The position numbers and the translations under genes are program-made. 64,000 nucleotides of DNA, taken from QWHO01 sp039809865. Its GTDB lineage: Bacteria; Vulcanimicrobiota; Xenobia; Xenobiales; QWHO01. Where the stretch lies: contig JBDHVW010000011.1 of NCBI GenBank assembly GCA_039809865.1, positions 70,487 through 134,486 of the forward strand, in the 5' to 3' direction. Every line of letters starts with the position of its first letter. Positions within the stretch are counted from its first letter, which is position 1. Of this stretch, positions 1 to 8,297 are shown in pieces. The notes beneath the pieces were generated by a model that was given only the letters and a program-made list of their open reading frames with translations, did no database searches and was not told the origin of the DNA.

Positions 1-683
1 TGCACGCGGTCGCCGTTGAGAGCCTGGATGAGCTCGATGAAGGTAGCTTTCTCCTCGGGTGTGCGGGCGCCGCGCGCGATGGCCATGCCCTCGAGCGTGA
101 CGGCATCCTGGTTGAGAAGCGAGTCGACGGGAGCGCCCGGGAACAGGATCTTGTGGGGATCGGGCTGGTAGGTCGACAGGGGCTTTTCGGTCTGGTGCAA
201 GAGGTTGCTCAAGGCGATGCGGTAGCTCTTGCGGTCGGCCGCCAGCCCTTCGCGGGCCTGCGCCTGGTGCTCGTGCACGGCCGCGGTCAGCTTGGCCAGC
301 TCGGGAATCTGCTCGCGGAAAGCGTTCAGGTCTTGATTGCGCAAAACCCTGGCGTCGTTGATGTCATCGCCCGGACGCACCACCACGAAGAGCAGCCCTT
401 CGTTGACCGCAAAGCGCAGGGCGCCGGTGTCCACGCGGGAGAGGTTGGCCGCCAGCCCGGTGCCCTCGGACTCGCCGATCGGCAGCTCGCCCGCAAACAT
501 CGCCCGGGCGCTCTTCATGCGGCTCAGTCCGACCACATCGTCGGGGACGCTGGCTTTGAACTGATCGGGAGGGCCGTTGAACGTGCCCTGCATACGGCCG
601 CTCTGGGCCGAGAGAAGGTGGGGGCTACCGAGACTGTTGACAAAATCCACGGTCTGCATGAAATACGACGGGCCGACCGCCAT
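1..683 (-). CDS. Protein of unknown function, 3' end cut by window edge
   Basis: An open minus-strand frame runs from an ATG at 683 to the window start without a stop, giving at least 227 residues of the N-terminal part. The start has a purine-rich GGGGGAA just before it and lies 6 bases after the sufE stop, so it is probably the last gene of the sseA-sufE transcript. The protein has no signal peptide or membrane segment. It begins MAVGPSYFMQTVDF and carries a mixed alpha/beta stretch (LRFAVNEGLLFVVVRPGDD) followed by helices rich in Q, E and A. I do not recognise the family. Codon use matches the neighbours, and the opposite-strand open frames over it are mirror artefacts of high GC. Confidence 0.6.
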   Translation of the reverse strand, partial: MAVGPSYFMQTVDFVNSLGSPHLLSAQSGRMQGTFNGPPDQFKASVPDDVVGLSRMKSARAMFAGELPIGESEGTGLAANLSRVDTGALRFAVNEGLLFVVVRPGDDINDARVLRNQDLNAFREQIPELAKLTAAVHEHQAQAREGLAADRKSYRIALSNLLHQTEKPLSTYQPDPHKILFPGAPVDSLLNQDAVTLEGMAIARGARTPEEKATFIELIQALNGDRV

Positions 684-689
684 TTCCCC

Positions 690-1139
690 CTACTGCGACG
701 AGCGATCCCGGGCCAGGGCGTACTGTTTGGCCAGCCCCTTCAACAGGGTGACCATACCCATCAGGCCCTGGCCCTTACCCATGCTGAGGTCCTTGCCAAA
801 GAACGTGAAGCAGATATCGGTGGGCACCTTCTCGGCCTCCTCAGGCGAGGCGCCCGATAACGCCTCGTCGAGGATGACGGCCATCGCCCTGGCCGAGATC
901 CCCTGGGGATTCTCGACCGCGAAGTGGTATTTCAGCCCCCCGTCGTCCTGCGGCTCGGCCCAGACATAGGCCTCCGACTCGCAGCGCTGCACCCGGTGCG
1001 ACTCGGGAAACGGCCGCGTGGCGATGCGCTCCGGCACCTCCCGGAACTGGTCGGCCAGCTCGATGAGCAACTCGGCGCGCTCGCCCCGGTCCGAGATGCC
1101 CGAGAAGACCTCGAGCAGCTCCTCGAGTTTCTCGGTCAC
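690..1139 (-). CDS. sufE: SufE family sulfur acceptor for cysteine desulfurase
   Basis: SufE proteins take sulfane sulfur from the cysteine desulfurase SufS on one cysteine and pass it to the Fe-S scaffold in the cytosol. This 149-residue product has the usual family length. It shows the family core: a helix with LLIELADQFREVPER, then HRVQRCESEAYVW with the acceptor cysteine at about residue 53, then the conserved MAVILDEALSGASPEE helix. I chose the GTG at 1139 because it overlaps the sseA stop as GTGA, a coupling arrangement repeated elsewhere in this window. An in-frame ATG at 1175 would add 12 residues inside sseA. Pairing with an upstream sulfurtransferase resembles the mycobacterial sseA/sufE-like arrangement. 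Confidence 0.9.
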   Translation of the reverse strand: MTEKLEELLEVFSGISDRGERAELLIELADQFREVPERIATRPFPESHRVQRCESEAYVWAEPQDDGGLKYHFAVENPQGISARAMAVILDEALSGASPEEAEKVPTDICFTFFGKDLSMGKGQGLMGMVTLLKGLAKQYALARDRSSQ

Positions 1140-2020
1140 GGCTTCTCGATCGGGAGGCCCACGCCGTTGCCCCACTCGGTCCAGCTGCCGTCGTAGTTGC
1201 GCACGGTGGGGTAGCCCAGCAACTCGGTCAATACGAGCCAGGTCAGGGAGCTGCGCTCGCCGATGCGGCAGTAGACCACCACGTCGTCGTTCTGGCTCAG
1301 GCCCTGCTCCTTCTCGTAAATGTCGCGCAGCTCGGCGGCCGTCTTGAAGGTGCCGTTCTCGGTGTTGACGGCGCGGGCCCAGGGCACGTTCTTGGCCCCC
1401 GGGATGTGGCCGCCGCGCAGGGCGCCTTCGTTGGGGTAGTCTTCCATGTGGAGGCGCTCGCCCGTGAACTCGGGGTTGGAGCGCACGTCCACCAGCTTCT
1501 TGCCGCTCTTGACGTGCTGCAGCACCTGGTCGCGAAAGGCGCGAATCCTGGTGTCATCGCGCCGGGGCACGGGGTAGTCGGCGGCCTCGTATTTGGGCAC
1601 CTCGCGGGTCATCTCGCGGCCCTCCTTCTCCCACTTGAGCCGCCCGCCGTCCATCAGCCTGGCGTTCTGGTGGCCAAAGAGGCGGAAGACCCACAGGGCG
1701 TAGGAGGCCCACCAGTTGCTCTTGTCGCCGTAGAAGACCACCGTGGTCTCGGGCGTGATGCCGTTCTTCTGCATCAGGGCCGCGAACTGCTCACCGTCGA
1801 TGTAATCGCGGTTGATCGGGTCGTTGAGATCGGCCGTCCAATCGATCTGCACCGCGCCCGGAATATGCCCGGAGGGATACAGCAGCATGTCCTCGTTGGA
1901 CTCGACGATCCGGATCTTGGGATCTTTCAGGTGCTCGGCCACCCAGTCGGTGGAGACGAGAATCTCCGCATTCGCATAGCCGCGATCCTTGATGTCGACA
2001 ACTGTTCCGGTCTGTGCCAT
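1136..2020 (-). CDS. sseA: Thiosulfate sulfurtransferase (two rhodanese domains)
   Basis: This 294-residue protein has two rhodanese domains. The N-terminal one (about residues 20-135) is the inactive type and holds HIPGAVQIDW and GDKSNWWASYALW. The C-terminal one (about 155-285) holds the active-site loop CRIGERSS with Cys251, and ends in NYDGSWTEWGNGVGLPI. It moves sulfane sulfur from a donor such as thiosulfate or 3-mercaptopyruvate to a thiophilic acceptor. The sequence strongly resembles mycobacterial SseA, including the acidic linker. The ATG at 2020 has GGAGG about 8 bases upstream. The stop overlaps the sufE start, so the two are probably cotranslated, and SufE is a plausible sulfur acceptor. 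Confidence 0.93.
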   Translation of the reverse strand: MAQTGTVVDIKDRGYANAEILVSTDWVAEHLKDPKIRIVESNEDMLLYPSGHIPGAVQIDWTADLNDPINRDYIDGEQFAALMQKNGITPETTVVFYGDKSNWWASYALWVFRLFGHQNARLMDGGRLKWEKEGREMTREVPKYEAADYPVPRRDDTRIRAFRDQVLQHVKSGKKLVDVRSNPEFTGERLHMEDYPNEGALRGGHIPGAKNVPWARAVNTENGTFKTAAELRDIYEKEQGLSQNDDVVVYCRIGERSSLTWLVLTELLGYPTVRNYDGSWTEWGNGVGLPIEKP

Positions 2021-2125
2021 GGCCTGGTCCCTCCGTTTGTCTATGTCTCAGGCCGCATGTGCGCCGCCGCACCGCCACCATCCTGCCGGCAGGGGGAAGC
2101 CCGATCTGTTCAGAATCCTCAACAA

Positions 2126-2539
2126 ATGGGGGTTTACTCCAAGAAACTTGAATTTGACACAAACCGCAAGGGACTGCACGAGATCACCCGTCAGGTACGC
2201 GAGGTCGTCTCGTCCAGCCCCGTGGGGGACGGGATGTGCAATGTCTTCATCTGCCACACCTCGGCCAGTCTGTGCATCCAGGAGAACGCCGATCCGACGG
2301 CGCGCCAGGATCTCGAGGCTTTCTTCGAGCGCCTGGTGCCCCCCGATCAACCCTATTTCCGGCACACCGCCGAGGGTCCCGATGACATGCCCAGCCACAT
2401 CAAGAGCGCCCTCACCGAGGTGAGCCTGAACGTCCCGGTGCAGAGCGGCAAGCTGGCCCTGGGCACCTGGCAGGGAATCTACCTCTTCGAGCACCGTGAG
2501 CAGCCGCACCGGCGCAAGCTGGTCGTAAGCGTCTGGTAA
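2126..2539 (+). CDS. YjbQ/UPF0047 family protein
   Basis: The 137-residue product begins MGVYSKKLEFDTNRKG and matches the UPF0047 (YjbQ) fold over its full length: a beta strand pair, ICHTSASLCIQENAD, then HTAEGPDDMPSHIKSAL and LGTWQGIYLFEHRE near the end. Some members have been called secondary thiamine-phosphate synthases because they complement thiE mutants weakly. The true role is unsettled. The histidines and the acidic residue after CHTSAS are the presumed metal-site residues. The ATG at 2126 has no clear ribosome site. The stop overlaps the next start (TAATG), so it is probably cotranscribed with the PilZ gene. A paralogue lies on the other strand at 33979-34536. Confidence 0.88.
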   Translation: MGVYSKKLEFDTNRKGLHEITRQVREVVSSSPVGDGMCNVFICHTSASLCIQENADPTARQDLEAFFERLVPPDQPYFRHTAEGPDDMPSHIKSALTEVSLNVPVQSGKLALGTWQGIYLFEHREQPHRRKLVVSVW

Positions 2540-3264
2540 TGCTGAGCTGGCTCGGCCTCAAGAAAGGCCCCGGCACGGACGAGCGGCGACAGATCGTCCG
2601 CCGCAAGGTCTATCTCGACGTGGTCTGCCACCTGCCGGTCAAAGACCAGCTCGACCGCGACTTCAAGGCGGTCATCACCGACATCGGTCCCGGGGGGCTC
2701 AAGCTGCGGAGCTATGAGAACCTGACCAGAGGCGCGAGGTTCTTCGTGGAGTATCCGGGCGAGCTGCCCGGCGTGCCCTGGATGCGCGTGAAAGTCGTCG
2801 TCATCTGGGCCGTCAAGAGCAAGAAGACCTTCGAGACCACCGTGGGCCTCAACTACGACGAGCCTCCCCAGAACATGGCCAAGTCGTGGGTCAAATTCGT
2901 GCTCGAAGATGCCGGCTTCACCCCTGACAGCCTCAAGGAAAGGCGCCAGAGCATCCGCGTGCAGGTGGCCACGCCCGGCCTTTTGCTGGCCGAGGACATG
3001 CAGGCTTCCGGAAAGGTCGTGGGCGTCTCCATGGGGGGTGCCCAGATCGAGACCGGCGACCCCATCATGAAAGGCCGCGAGATCAAGCTGATCTTCCAGG
3101 GCGCCGAGTTCAAGGGACTGAGCTTCCAGGGGAAGGTCCTGAGCGTCATACCGGTCGAGAAGCGGTTCTTGCACTCCGTGTCCTTTTACGCGGTGGCTCC
3201 CGATCAGCGCAAAGTGCTGGCCGGCTACCTGCAACGCTATATGCGCGAGGTCGCTCCTAAGTAG
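2539..3264 (+). CDS. Tandem PilZ-domain protein
   Basis: The 241-residue soluble protein has two PilZ-like halves. The first starts with RRQIVRRKVYL and continues to TDIGPGGLKLRS, matching RxxxR followed by a D/NxSxxG-type motif in altered form. The second starts ERRQSIRVQV (about residue 137) and continues to VGVSMGGAQIET. PilZ domains bind cyclic di-GMP through these arginines and the glycine motif. Here the first motif has IG in place of the usual xS and the second lacks the leading D/N, so binding by either half is uncertain. It overlaps the yjbQ-like stop by one base and its 3' end overlaps the convergent CoA-binding gene by 8 bases. No membrane segment or output domain is attached, so it may act on a protein partner. 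Confidence 0.8.
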   Translation: MLSWLGLKKGPGTDERRQIVRRKVYLDVVCHLPVKDQLDRDFKAVITDIGPGGLKLRSYENLTRGARFFVEYPGELPGVPWMRVKVVVIWAVKSKKTFETTVGLNYDEPPQNMAKSWVKFVLEDAGFTPDSLKERRQSIRVQVATPGLLLAEDMQASGKVVGVSMGGAQIETGDPIMKGREIKLIFQGAEFKGLSFQGKVLSVIPVEKRFLHSVSFYAVAPDQRKVLAGYLQRYMREVAPK

Positions 3265-3640
3265 CCCGGTTGCGGTGCTCCACCATCAGGCAGCGGTCCT
3301 GGACCACGCCGATGCCGTTTTGCTCGAGCTCGCGCGCGGTCTCGTCGTGGCGTATGCCGGACTGGAGCCAGACGTAGCGGGGGCGGACCTGCAGCAGCTC
3401 GGCCTTGTGCCCGGGCACGTCCTCGCTGCGGCGGAAGACCAGCACCAGGTCCGGTGGGGGCTGCACCTCGCCCAGCGTCGCCACCACGCCAGGTTGGCCC
3501 TCGAGGCGGGGATTGACGCCCACGAGCTCGTATCCGTGCGATTGCATGTAGGCAGGTACGTAGTGTCCGGCGCGCTCGGGACGATCGGAGTAACCGATCA
3601 CCGCGATACGCCGAGTGTTCTTCAAGATCTCATCGATCAT
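3257..3640 (-). CDS. CoA-binding domain protein (YccU-like)
   Basis: The 127-residue product is a single Rossmann-type CoA-binding domain. RRIAVIGYSDRPERAGHYV gives the nucleotide loop, YELVGVNPRLEG the second strand, and DLVLVFRRSEDVPGHKAEL and RYVWLQSGIRHDETARE the later conserved blocks. These small proteins bind CoA derivatives. Their physiological role is unknown. The start at 3640 gives a normal family N-terminus (MIDEILKNTRRIAVIG), although GGAGG directly abuts the ATG, closer than is usual for initiation. It is divergent from the hybrid kinase and only 39 bases away. Confidence 0.86.
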   Translation of the reverse strand: MIDEILKNTRRIAVIGYSDRPERAGHYVPAYMQSHGYELVGVNPRLEGQPGVVATLGEVQPPPDLVLVFRRSEDVPGHKAELLQVRPRYVWLQSGIRHDETARELEQNGIGVVQDRCLMVEHRNRAT

Positions 3641-3667
3641 CCTCCGAGTTGGTTCGGTCCCGCGTGC

Positions 3668-3673
3668 TATAAT
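3668..3673 (+). promoter_or_regulatory. Perfect TATAAT -10 box for a probably leaderless transcript
   Basis: TATAAT ends 6 bases before the ATG at 3680, so transcription would start at or next to the A of the start codon. No ribosome site fits in between. No good -35 hexamer sits at 16-18 bases, though TTGGTT lies 13 bases upstream. The arrangement matches leaderless promoters known from Deinococcus, actinobacteria and archaea. Transcription itself is inferred. Confidence 0.5.
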
Positions 3674-3679
3674 CCATCT

Positions 3680-6016
3680 ATGCGCCAATTGCTGCTTGCG
3701 ATGTTGGAAGCCCATCCCGAGCCCCAGGCCCTGGTCGATCACGAGGGCCACATCCAGGTGGCCAATACGGCCTGGAAGAGCCGTTTCGGAGAGCGCATCC
3801 CACCCACGCCCGGCCTCCAGATGATGGACATGGGCGAAGGCACGCGCCTGGCCATCTGGAAGCCCGAGGTCACCCAGGTGCCAGGGTTCGTGTTGTCGCT
3901 CGACCGCCAGGGCAAGATCTTGTTCTGCAACTTGCTCCTGCCGGGCTATACCCGCGAGCAGGTCCTGGAGCACTCGGTGCTCGACTTCGTGGGCGCGGCC
4001 TACCACGAGATGTTTCTGGGCAAGCTGGCCCAGGTCTTCGAGCAGTCGGAGTGGGTCTGCTACGAAGCCGAGGGCGTGGGGGCGCGGGGCTCGACCGCCT
4101 GGTATCAGGGCACGATCGGTCCGGTCCTCCGTGACGGCGAGGTCATCATGGCCAACCTGCTGGCCGTGGACGTCACCCACACGCGGGCCACCGGCGAGCG
4201 CCTGACCCTGTTCGAGCAGATCTACCACAACTCCAACGACGCCATCGCGGTGATCGATCTGGAGGGGAAATACCTCATGCAGAATCACGCCCACGCGCAG
4301 TTGCTCGGCTACTCGGATCGCGAGCTGGACGGGCAAACGCCGTCCATCCACCTGGGCGACGAGGCCTTCGGGCAGATCGGCAGCGAGCTGGCGGCCCACG
4401 GAACCTGCCGCACGACCGCGATGAGCCGGGCCAAGGACGGCACCACTCGGCCGCTGGAGCTGTCCGCCTTCACGGTCTACGATGCCGAGTGCAAGCCGGT
4501 CTGCTTCGTGGGCATCAAGCGTGACATGACCCAGCGGGAAACCATTCTGGCCGAGCTGTCCCGCGCCCGCGACGCGGCCTTGCACTCGGCCCGGCAAAAG
4601 TCGGAGTTCCTGCGCAACATGAGTCACGAGATCCGCACCCCGATGAACGGCGTCATCGCCATGACCGAGCTTCTGATGGAGACCGAGCTCGACGAGGACC
4701 AGCGCCGGCTGGCGGGCACGGTGCACTCCAGCGCCGAGTCGCTGCTGACGATCCTGGACGACATCCTGGACTTCTCCAAGATCGAGGCCGGATTGTTGAG
4801 CTTCCAATCCATCGAGTTCGACCTCGAGCAGACGCTGGAGGCCGTCCTGGCGCTCCTCCAGGGGCAGGCGCTGACCCGCGGGCTCGAGCTCTCGGGCCGG
4901 CTGGCCGAGGACGTTCCGCGGAAGGTGGTGGGCGATCCCGGGCGCCTGCGCCAGGTGTTGACGAACCTCATTGGCAACGCGCTCAAGTTTACCCGCCAGG
5001 GGTGGGTGCGCGTGCTGGTCACGCGCGCCGACGACAAGCTCTGCTTCGAGGTCTCCGACACGGGTCCGGGGATCTCGCGCGAAGACCAGGGCCAGCTCTT
5101 CTCTCCCTTCTTCCAGACCCAGGAGGGTCAGCGGGCCGGCGGCACCGGGCTGGGACTTGCGATCTCCCTGCAACTCGTCCGGCTGATGGACGGCGACCTC
5201 TGGGTCGAAAGCGAGCCGGGCCACGGGGCGACGTTCCGTTTCACGGCCCGCCTGGCTCCCTCGGCCACGACGGCCCCGCAGGCGGTGGCGCCCATTCTCG
5301 TGGTCGAGGACAACCAGGCCCAGCGTGACATCCTGTTGCAGAAGCTGCAGCACCTCGGCTGCGAGGCGGTCGGGACGGGCGACCTCGACCCGGCGAGCCT
5401 GACCGATGCGGTCGAGCTCGTCTTGCTGGATCGCTCCCTGCCCGAGCGCGATGGGCTCGAGGCCTGTCGCGGCCTGACCGGCCGCGCCCGCTGGGTCCTG
5501 CTCTTGCCGGCCGGGCAAGCGGCCCCGTCCGAGGCCGAGCTGGCCGCGGCCGGGATCGCGGAGTGCCTGAGCAAACCGGTGGACGAGACCGCCCTGGCCG
5601 CCTGTCTGACGCGGGCCGGGTTGCACCCCGACCAGTTGCCGACCGACCTGCGGGTGCTGGTGGTGGAGGACAACGCCATGAATTCGGCGGTGATCCAGCG
5701 GCAGCTCGAGCGCCTGGGATTGCATCCGGAGCTGGCGGCCCACGGCGAGGAGGCGCTGGCCAAGGAAGGCCCCTTCGACATCGTCTTGATGGACTGCGAG
5801 ATGCCCCAGATGGACGGCTACGAGGCCTCCGCCGAGCTCCGTCGCCGACTCGGCGACCGCGGGCCGGTCATCATCGCCATGACCGCTCACTGCCTGCAGG
5901 GAGACCGCGAGCGGTGCCTGGAAGCGAGCATGAACGACTACCTGAGCAAGCCGGTGAAGACGGAGCAACTGCGCGAGATGCTCGAGCGCTGGTCGCGCAC
6001 GCTGTCGAGGATCTAA
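3680..6016 (+). CDS. Hybrid sensor histidine kinase, PAS-PAS-HisKA-HATPase-REC-REC
   Basis: This 778-residue cytosolic protein has no membrane segments. Two PAS-like regions (about 70-170 and 185-295) precede the dimerisation helix SEFLRNMSHEIRTPMNG with phospho-acceptor His316. The ATPase domain shows the N box (LTNLIGNALKFT), DTGPGI and GGTGLGLAIS. Two receivers follow: REC1 (about 540-640, Asp584, LLDRSLPERDGLEA) and REC2 (about 655-770, Asp705, LMDCEMPQMDGYEA, ending YLSKPVK). Both keep the acidic pair, aspartate and lysine. REC1 lacks the normal Ser/Thr switch context (RWVLLLPAG), so it may be a structural relay. The start is set by the adjacent TATAAT. No partner regulator is nearby, so signal and target are unknown. 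Confidence 0.93.
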   Translation: MRQLLLAMLEAHPEPQALVDHEGHIQVANTAWKSRFGERIPPTPGLQMMDMGEGTRLAIWKPEVTQVPGFVLSLDRQGKILFCNLLLPGYTREQVLEHSVLDFVGAAYHEMFLGKLAQVFEQSEWVCYEAEGVGARGSTAWYQGTIGPVLRDGEVIMANLLAVDVTHTRATGERLTLFEQIYHNSNDAIAVIDLEGKYLMQNHAHAQLLGYSDRELDGQTPSIHLGDEAFGQIGSELAAHGTCRTTAMSRAKDGTTRPLELSAFTVYDAECKPVCFVGIKRDMTQRETILAELSRARDAALHSARQKSEFLRNMSHEIRTPMNGVIAMTELLMETELDEDQRRLAGTVHSSAESLLTILDDILDFSKIEAGLLSFQSIEFDLEQTLEAVLALLQGQALTRGLELSGRLAEDVPRKVVGDPGRLRQVLTNLIGNALKFTRQGWVRVLVTRADDKLCFEVSDTGPGISREDQGQLFSPFFQTQEGQRAGGTGLGLAISLQLVRLMDGDLWVESEPGHGATFRFTARLAPSATTAPQAVAPILVVEDNQAQRDILLQKLQHLGCEAVGTGDLDPASLTDAVELVLLDRSLPERDGLEACRGLTGRARWVLLLPAGQAAPSEAELAAAGIAECLSKPVDETALAACLTRAGLHPDQLPTDLRVLVVEDNAMNSAVIQRQLERLGLHPELAAHGEEALAKEGPFDIVLMDCEMPQMDGYEASAELRRRLGDRGPVIIAMTAHCLQGDRERCLEASMNDYLSKPVKTEQLREMLERWSRTLSRI

Positions 6017-6549
6017 GCCGGCGCCACGCTGGGCTCTTCCAGCGGCATCAGGATGGGGTTCAGAGGAATGTTGAGGTAGCGGATGATGCGCACCTCGGCC
6101 TGGGACTCGAGCTTCTCGAACTCGCCCCGCATCAGCTCCAGAGCCCGCTCCTCGGTAAAGCCGCCCGCGCCCGAGCCGAGCACCGGGAACGCGACGGACT
6201 GAAAACCGTGCTGGTCGACCAGGGCCATGGCGTTGTGAATGCTGTCGGTGATGGAGCGCTCGCTGGCACGCCACAAAAGGTTGATGCCGGCGACGTGGAT
6301 GATGCCCCGGTAGGGCAGTTTCCCCGCGCCGGTCAGCACCGCCCCTCCCAGAGGGATGGGTCCGTGTTTGCCTACCTCGCGGAAGGGCTCGGTGCCCGCC
6401 TCGCGCTTGATGGCGCCGGCCACGCCCTGCGGTAACAAGAGCCACCATGGCAGAACATTCCGGTTCCAGGCGTTGACAATCACCTCGACCGGCTGGTGAA
6501 CAAGGTCTCCGTGGACGATCAGCACTTCCATAAGCTTGTTAACAAACAT
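6013..6549 (-). CDS. Macro-domain (ADP-ribose-binding) protein
   Basis: The product (178 residues from the ATG at 6549, or 172 from the ATG at 6531) is one macro domain. EVLIVHGDLVHQPVEVIVNAWNRN corresponds to the GDI...VNAAN adenine-binding strand, LPYRGIIHVAGINL to the second block, and AFPVLGSGAGGFTEERAL to the glycine-rich phosphate loop. Macro domains bind or hydrolyse ADP-ribose derivatives. Here the usual second asparagine position is W-N, a subgroup with less certain catalysis. It overlaps the kinase stop by 4 bases and is divergent from the clostripain gene. Neither start has a clear ribosome site. Confidence 0.85.
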   Translation of the reverse strand: MFVNKLMEVLIVHGDLVHQPVEVIVNAWNRNVLPWWLLLPQGVAGAIKREAGTEPFREVGKHGPIPLGGAVLTGAGKLPYRGIIHVAGINLLWRASERSITDSIHNAMALVDQHGFQSVAFPVLGSGAGGFTEERALELMRGEFEKLESQAEVRIIRYLNIPLNPILMPLEEPSVAPA

Positions 6550-6621
6550 TTCATCTAACCCGCTGGTCCCCCCTCTATCCTCTGGGCGTACAGAAATACC
6601 CAGATTTTGAGGAGTCTCGTC

Positions 6622-7779
6622 GTGAACGTAACCGCCGCCACCCTGCCCGTGGTCCCGCAGGAGAAGAAGAAATGGACCATCCTGCAGTATTCGGCTGCCG
6701 ATAACAACCTGCAGAGCTTCATGCTCGACGACATCGACGAGATGGAGAAGGTCGGGTCGGACGAAAACACCAATCTGGTCGTCCAGGTGGATACCGGCCG
6801 GCAAATGCGCCGCATCCTGCTCCAGCCCGACGCCAACAAGGGCATCGCCTCGCCCTCGGTCGAAGAGGGCGGCGAAATCAACATGTCCGACCCCAAGACG
6901 CTGACCGACTTCATCGAGTGGGGCGTCAAGAACTATCCGGCCGAGCACTACATGCTGGTCATCTCCGACCACGGCGACGGCTACAAGGGTGCCTGCCAGG
7001 ACGTGAGCGCCGGCGGCTGGATGAGCCTCAAGGAGATTCACAAAGGCCTGGCCGACGCCGAAGCCAGGACCGGCGTCAAGCTGGACATCCTCGGCTTCGA
7101 CGCCTGCAACATGGCCGGTACCGAAGTGGCCTACGAGCTCAAGGACCGCGCCAACTACCTGATCGCCTCGCAGAAAACCGAGGGCGGCGCCGGCTGGACC
7201 TACGACCAGTGGCTCGGCGGCAAGCATTCCTGGCTCGCCAAGGGCGGCGCGGCCGACGTCCAGAAGCGCCTCAGCCTGCGTGTCGACTGCTCGCCCGAGG
7301 AGTTGGCGCGCGGCATCGTGGCCGGCACGGCCGCCTACGACGACTGCATCCAGACCCTGTCGGCCACCGACCTCACCCGGATGGGTCAGGTCAAGAACTC
7401 GCTCGAGGAGTTCAGCAAGGCCATCCTGGCCACCGACACGTCGGTCTGGAAGCTCAAGAAGGTCACCTGGGGCACCCAGAGCTTCGAGGGCCACAAAGAC
7501 GCCTATGACTGGGCGGAGCGCATCGCCGGGCACGAAGGCATTCAGGACCAGCGCCTGAAGTCGGCCGCCACCGGCCTGATGCAGTCGATCGACGACGCCG
7601 TCATCGAGGAGCACCACCACGCGTCGCACACCGGCGCGCACGGCCTGACCCTGGAGATCCCGGCCTTCTGGGCGCCGGGCGGCGAGTACAAAGAGCTCGC
7701 GCTGCAGAAGGACACGCACTGGGCCGACGCCCAGCGTCAGCTCACGCGCTGGTGGACGAAACCCCGCCCTATCGACTAG
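6622..7779 (+). CDS. Clostripain family (C11) cysteine peptidase
   Basis: The 385-residue protein has the caspase-like clan CD layout of family C11. KKWTILQYSAADNNLQ opens the first strand, VISDHGDGYKG carries the catalytic histidine (His117), and DILGFDACNMAGTEVAYEL carries the catalytic cysteine (Cys162). Such enzymes cleave after arginine or lysine and are often secreted and self-processed. No signal peptide is visible here, so an intracellular role is possible. The GTG at 6622 is preferred because GAGGAG sits 7 bases upstream. A TTG at 6607 would lack a ribosome site. The 3' end overlaps msrB convergently by 11 bases. Confidence 0.88.
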   Translation: MNVTAATLPVVPQEKKKWTILQYSAADNNLQSFMLDDIDEMEKVGSDENTNLVVQVDTGRQMRRILLQPDANKGIASPSVEEGGEINMSDPKTLTDFIEWGVKNYPAEHYMLVISDHGDGYKGACQDVSAGGWMSLKEIHKGLADAEARTGVKLDILGFDACNMAGTEVAYELKDRANYLIASQKTEGGAGWTYDQWLGGKHSWLAKGGAADVQKRLSLRVDCSPEELARGIVAGTAAYDDCIQTLSATDLTRMGQVKNSLEEFSKAILATDTSVWKLKKVTWGTQSFEGHKDAYDWAERIAGHEGIQDQRLKSAATGLMQSIDDAVIEEHHHASHTGAHGLTLEIPAFWAPGGEYKELALQKDTHWADAQRQLTRWWTKPRPID

Positions 7780-8257
7780 CCTCGAACTTCAGGCAGGCCG
7801 AGTTGATGCAATAGCGCAGGTTGGTTGGCGCCGGGCCGTCCGGAAAGACGTGCCCCAGGTGCCCGCCGCAGTTGGCGCACAGCACCTCCGTGCGGGTCAT
7901 CCCCCAGCCGGTGTCGGACTCCTCGGCCACGCTGCCGAGGCGGAACGGCTGCCAGAAGCTGGGCCAACCCGTCCCCGAATCGAACTTGTGCTGGCTGTCG
8001 AACAGCACCTGCCCGCAGGCGACGCACAGGTAGCGACCCTCGTCGTGGTTGTTGTAGTACTTGCCCGTGAAGGCGCGCTCGGTGCCCCGCTGACGCAGGA
8101 TGTGGAACTGCTGGGCGGAGAGCTGCTTCTTCCACTCCTCGTCGGACTTCTGGACCGGGAAGGTCGTCGTGCGCTCCTGCGCCTTGAGGTTGGCGTGGCG
8201 CTGCCACAGGAGAAACAGCCCGACGATGGCGATGACGATGCCGATTCTGATAAGCAT
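7769..8257 (-). CDS. msrB: Peptide-methionine (R)-S-oxide reductase, membrane-anchored
   Basis: The 162-residue protein repairs methionine-R-sulfoxide in proteins. After a hydrophobic N-terminal segment (residues 2-18) comes a complete MsrB domain: YLCVACGQVLFDS and LCANCGGHLGHVFPDG give the two zinc CxxC pairs, and RYCINSACLKFE carries the catalytic cysteine. The uncleaved-looking anchor suggests the enzyme faces the periplasm or outer surface, unlike cytosolic MsrB. Length after the anchor is typical. The stop overlaps the clostripain gene, and the start lies 40 bases after the end of the helicase gene on the same strand. Confidence 0.95.
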   Translation of the reverse strand: MLIRIGIVIAIVGLFLLWQRHANLKAQERTTTFPVQKSDEEWKKQLSAQQFHILRQRGTERAFTGKYYNNHDEGRYLCVACGQVLFDSQHKFDSGTGWPSFWQPFRLGSVAEESDTGWGMTRTEVLCANCGGHLGHVFPDGPAPTNLRYCINSACLKFEASR

Positions 8258-8297
8258 GATAACAGCTTAACAGCTCGAAGAGACGATTGGTTCCCGC

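Noticed and set aside
3257..6448. A 1063-residue minus-strand open frame across the hybrid kinase gene
   Set aside because: It covers the kinase on the opposite strand, has the low-information composition of GC-rich antisense frames and only its first part (3257-3640) has domain support, so the rest was not called.
7769..7779. Overlapping 3' ends as signs of misannotation
   Set aside because: Both genes keep full domains, and overlaps of this size occur throughout the window.
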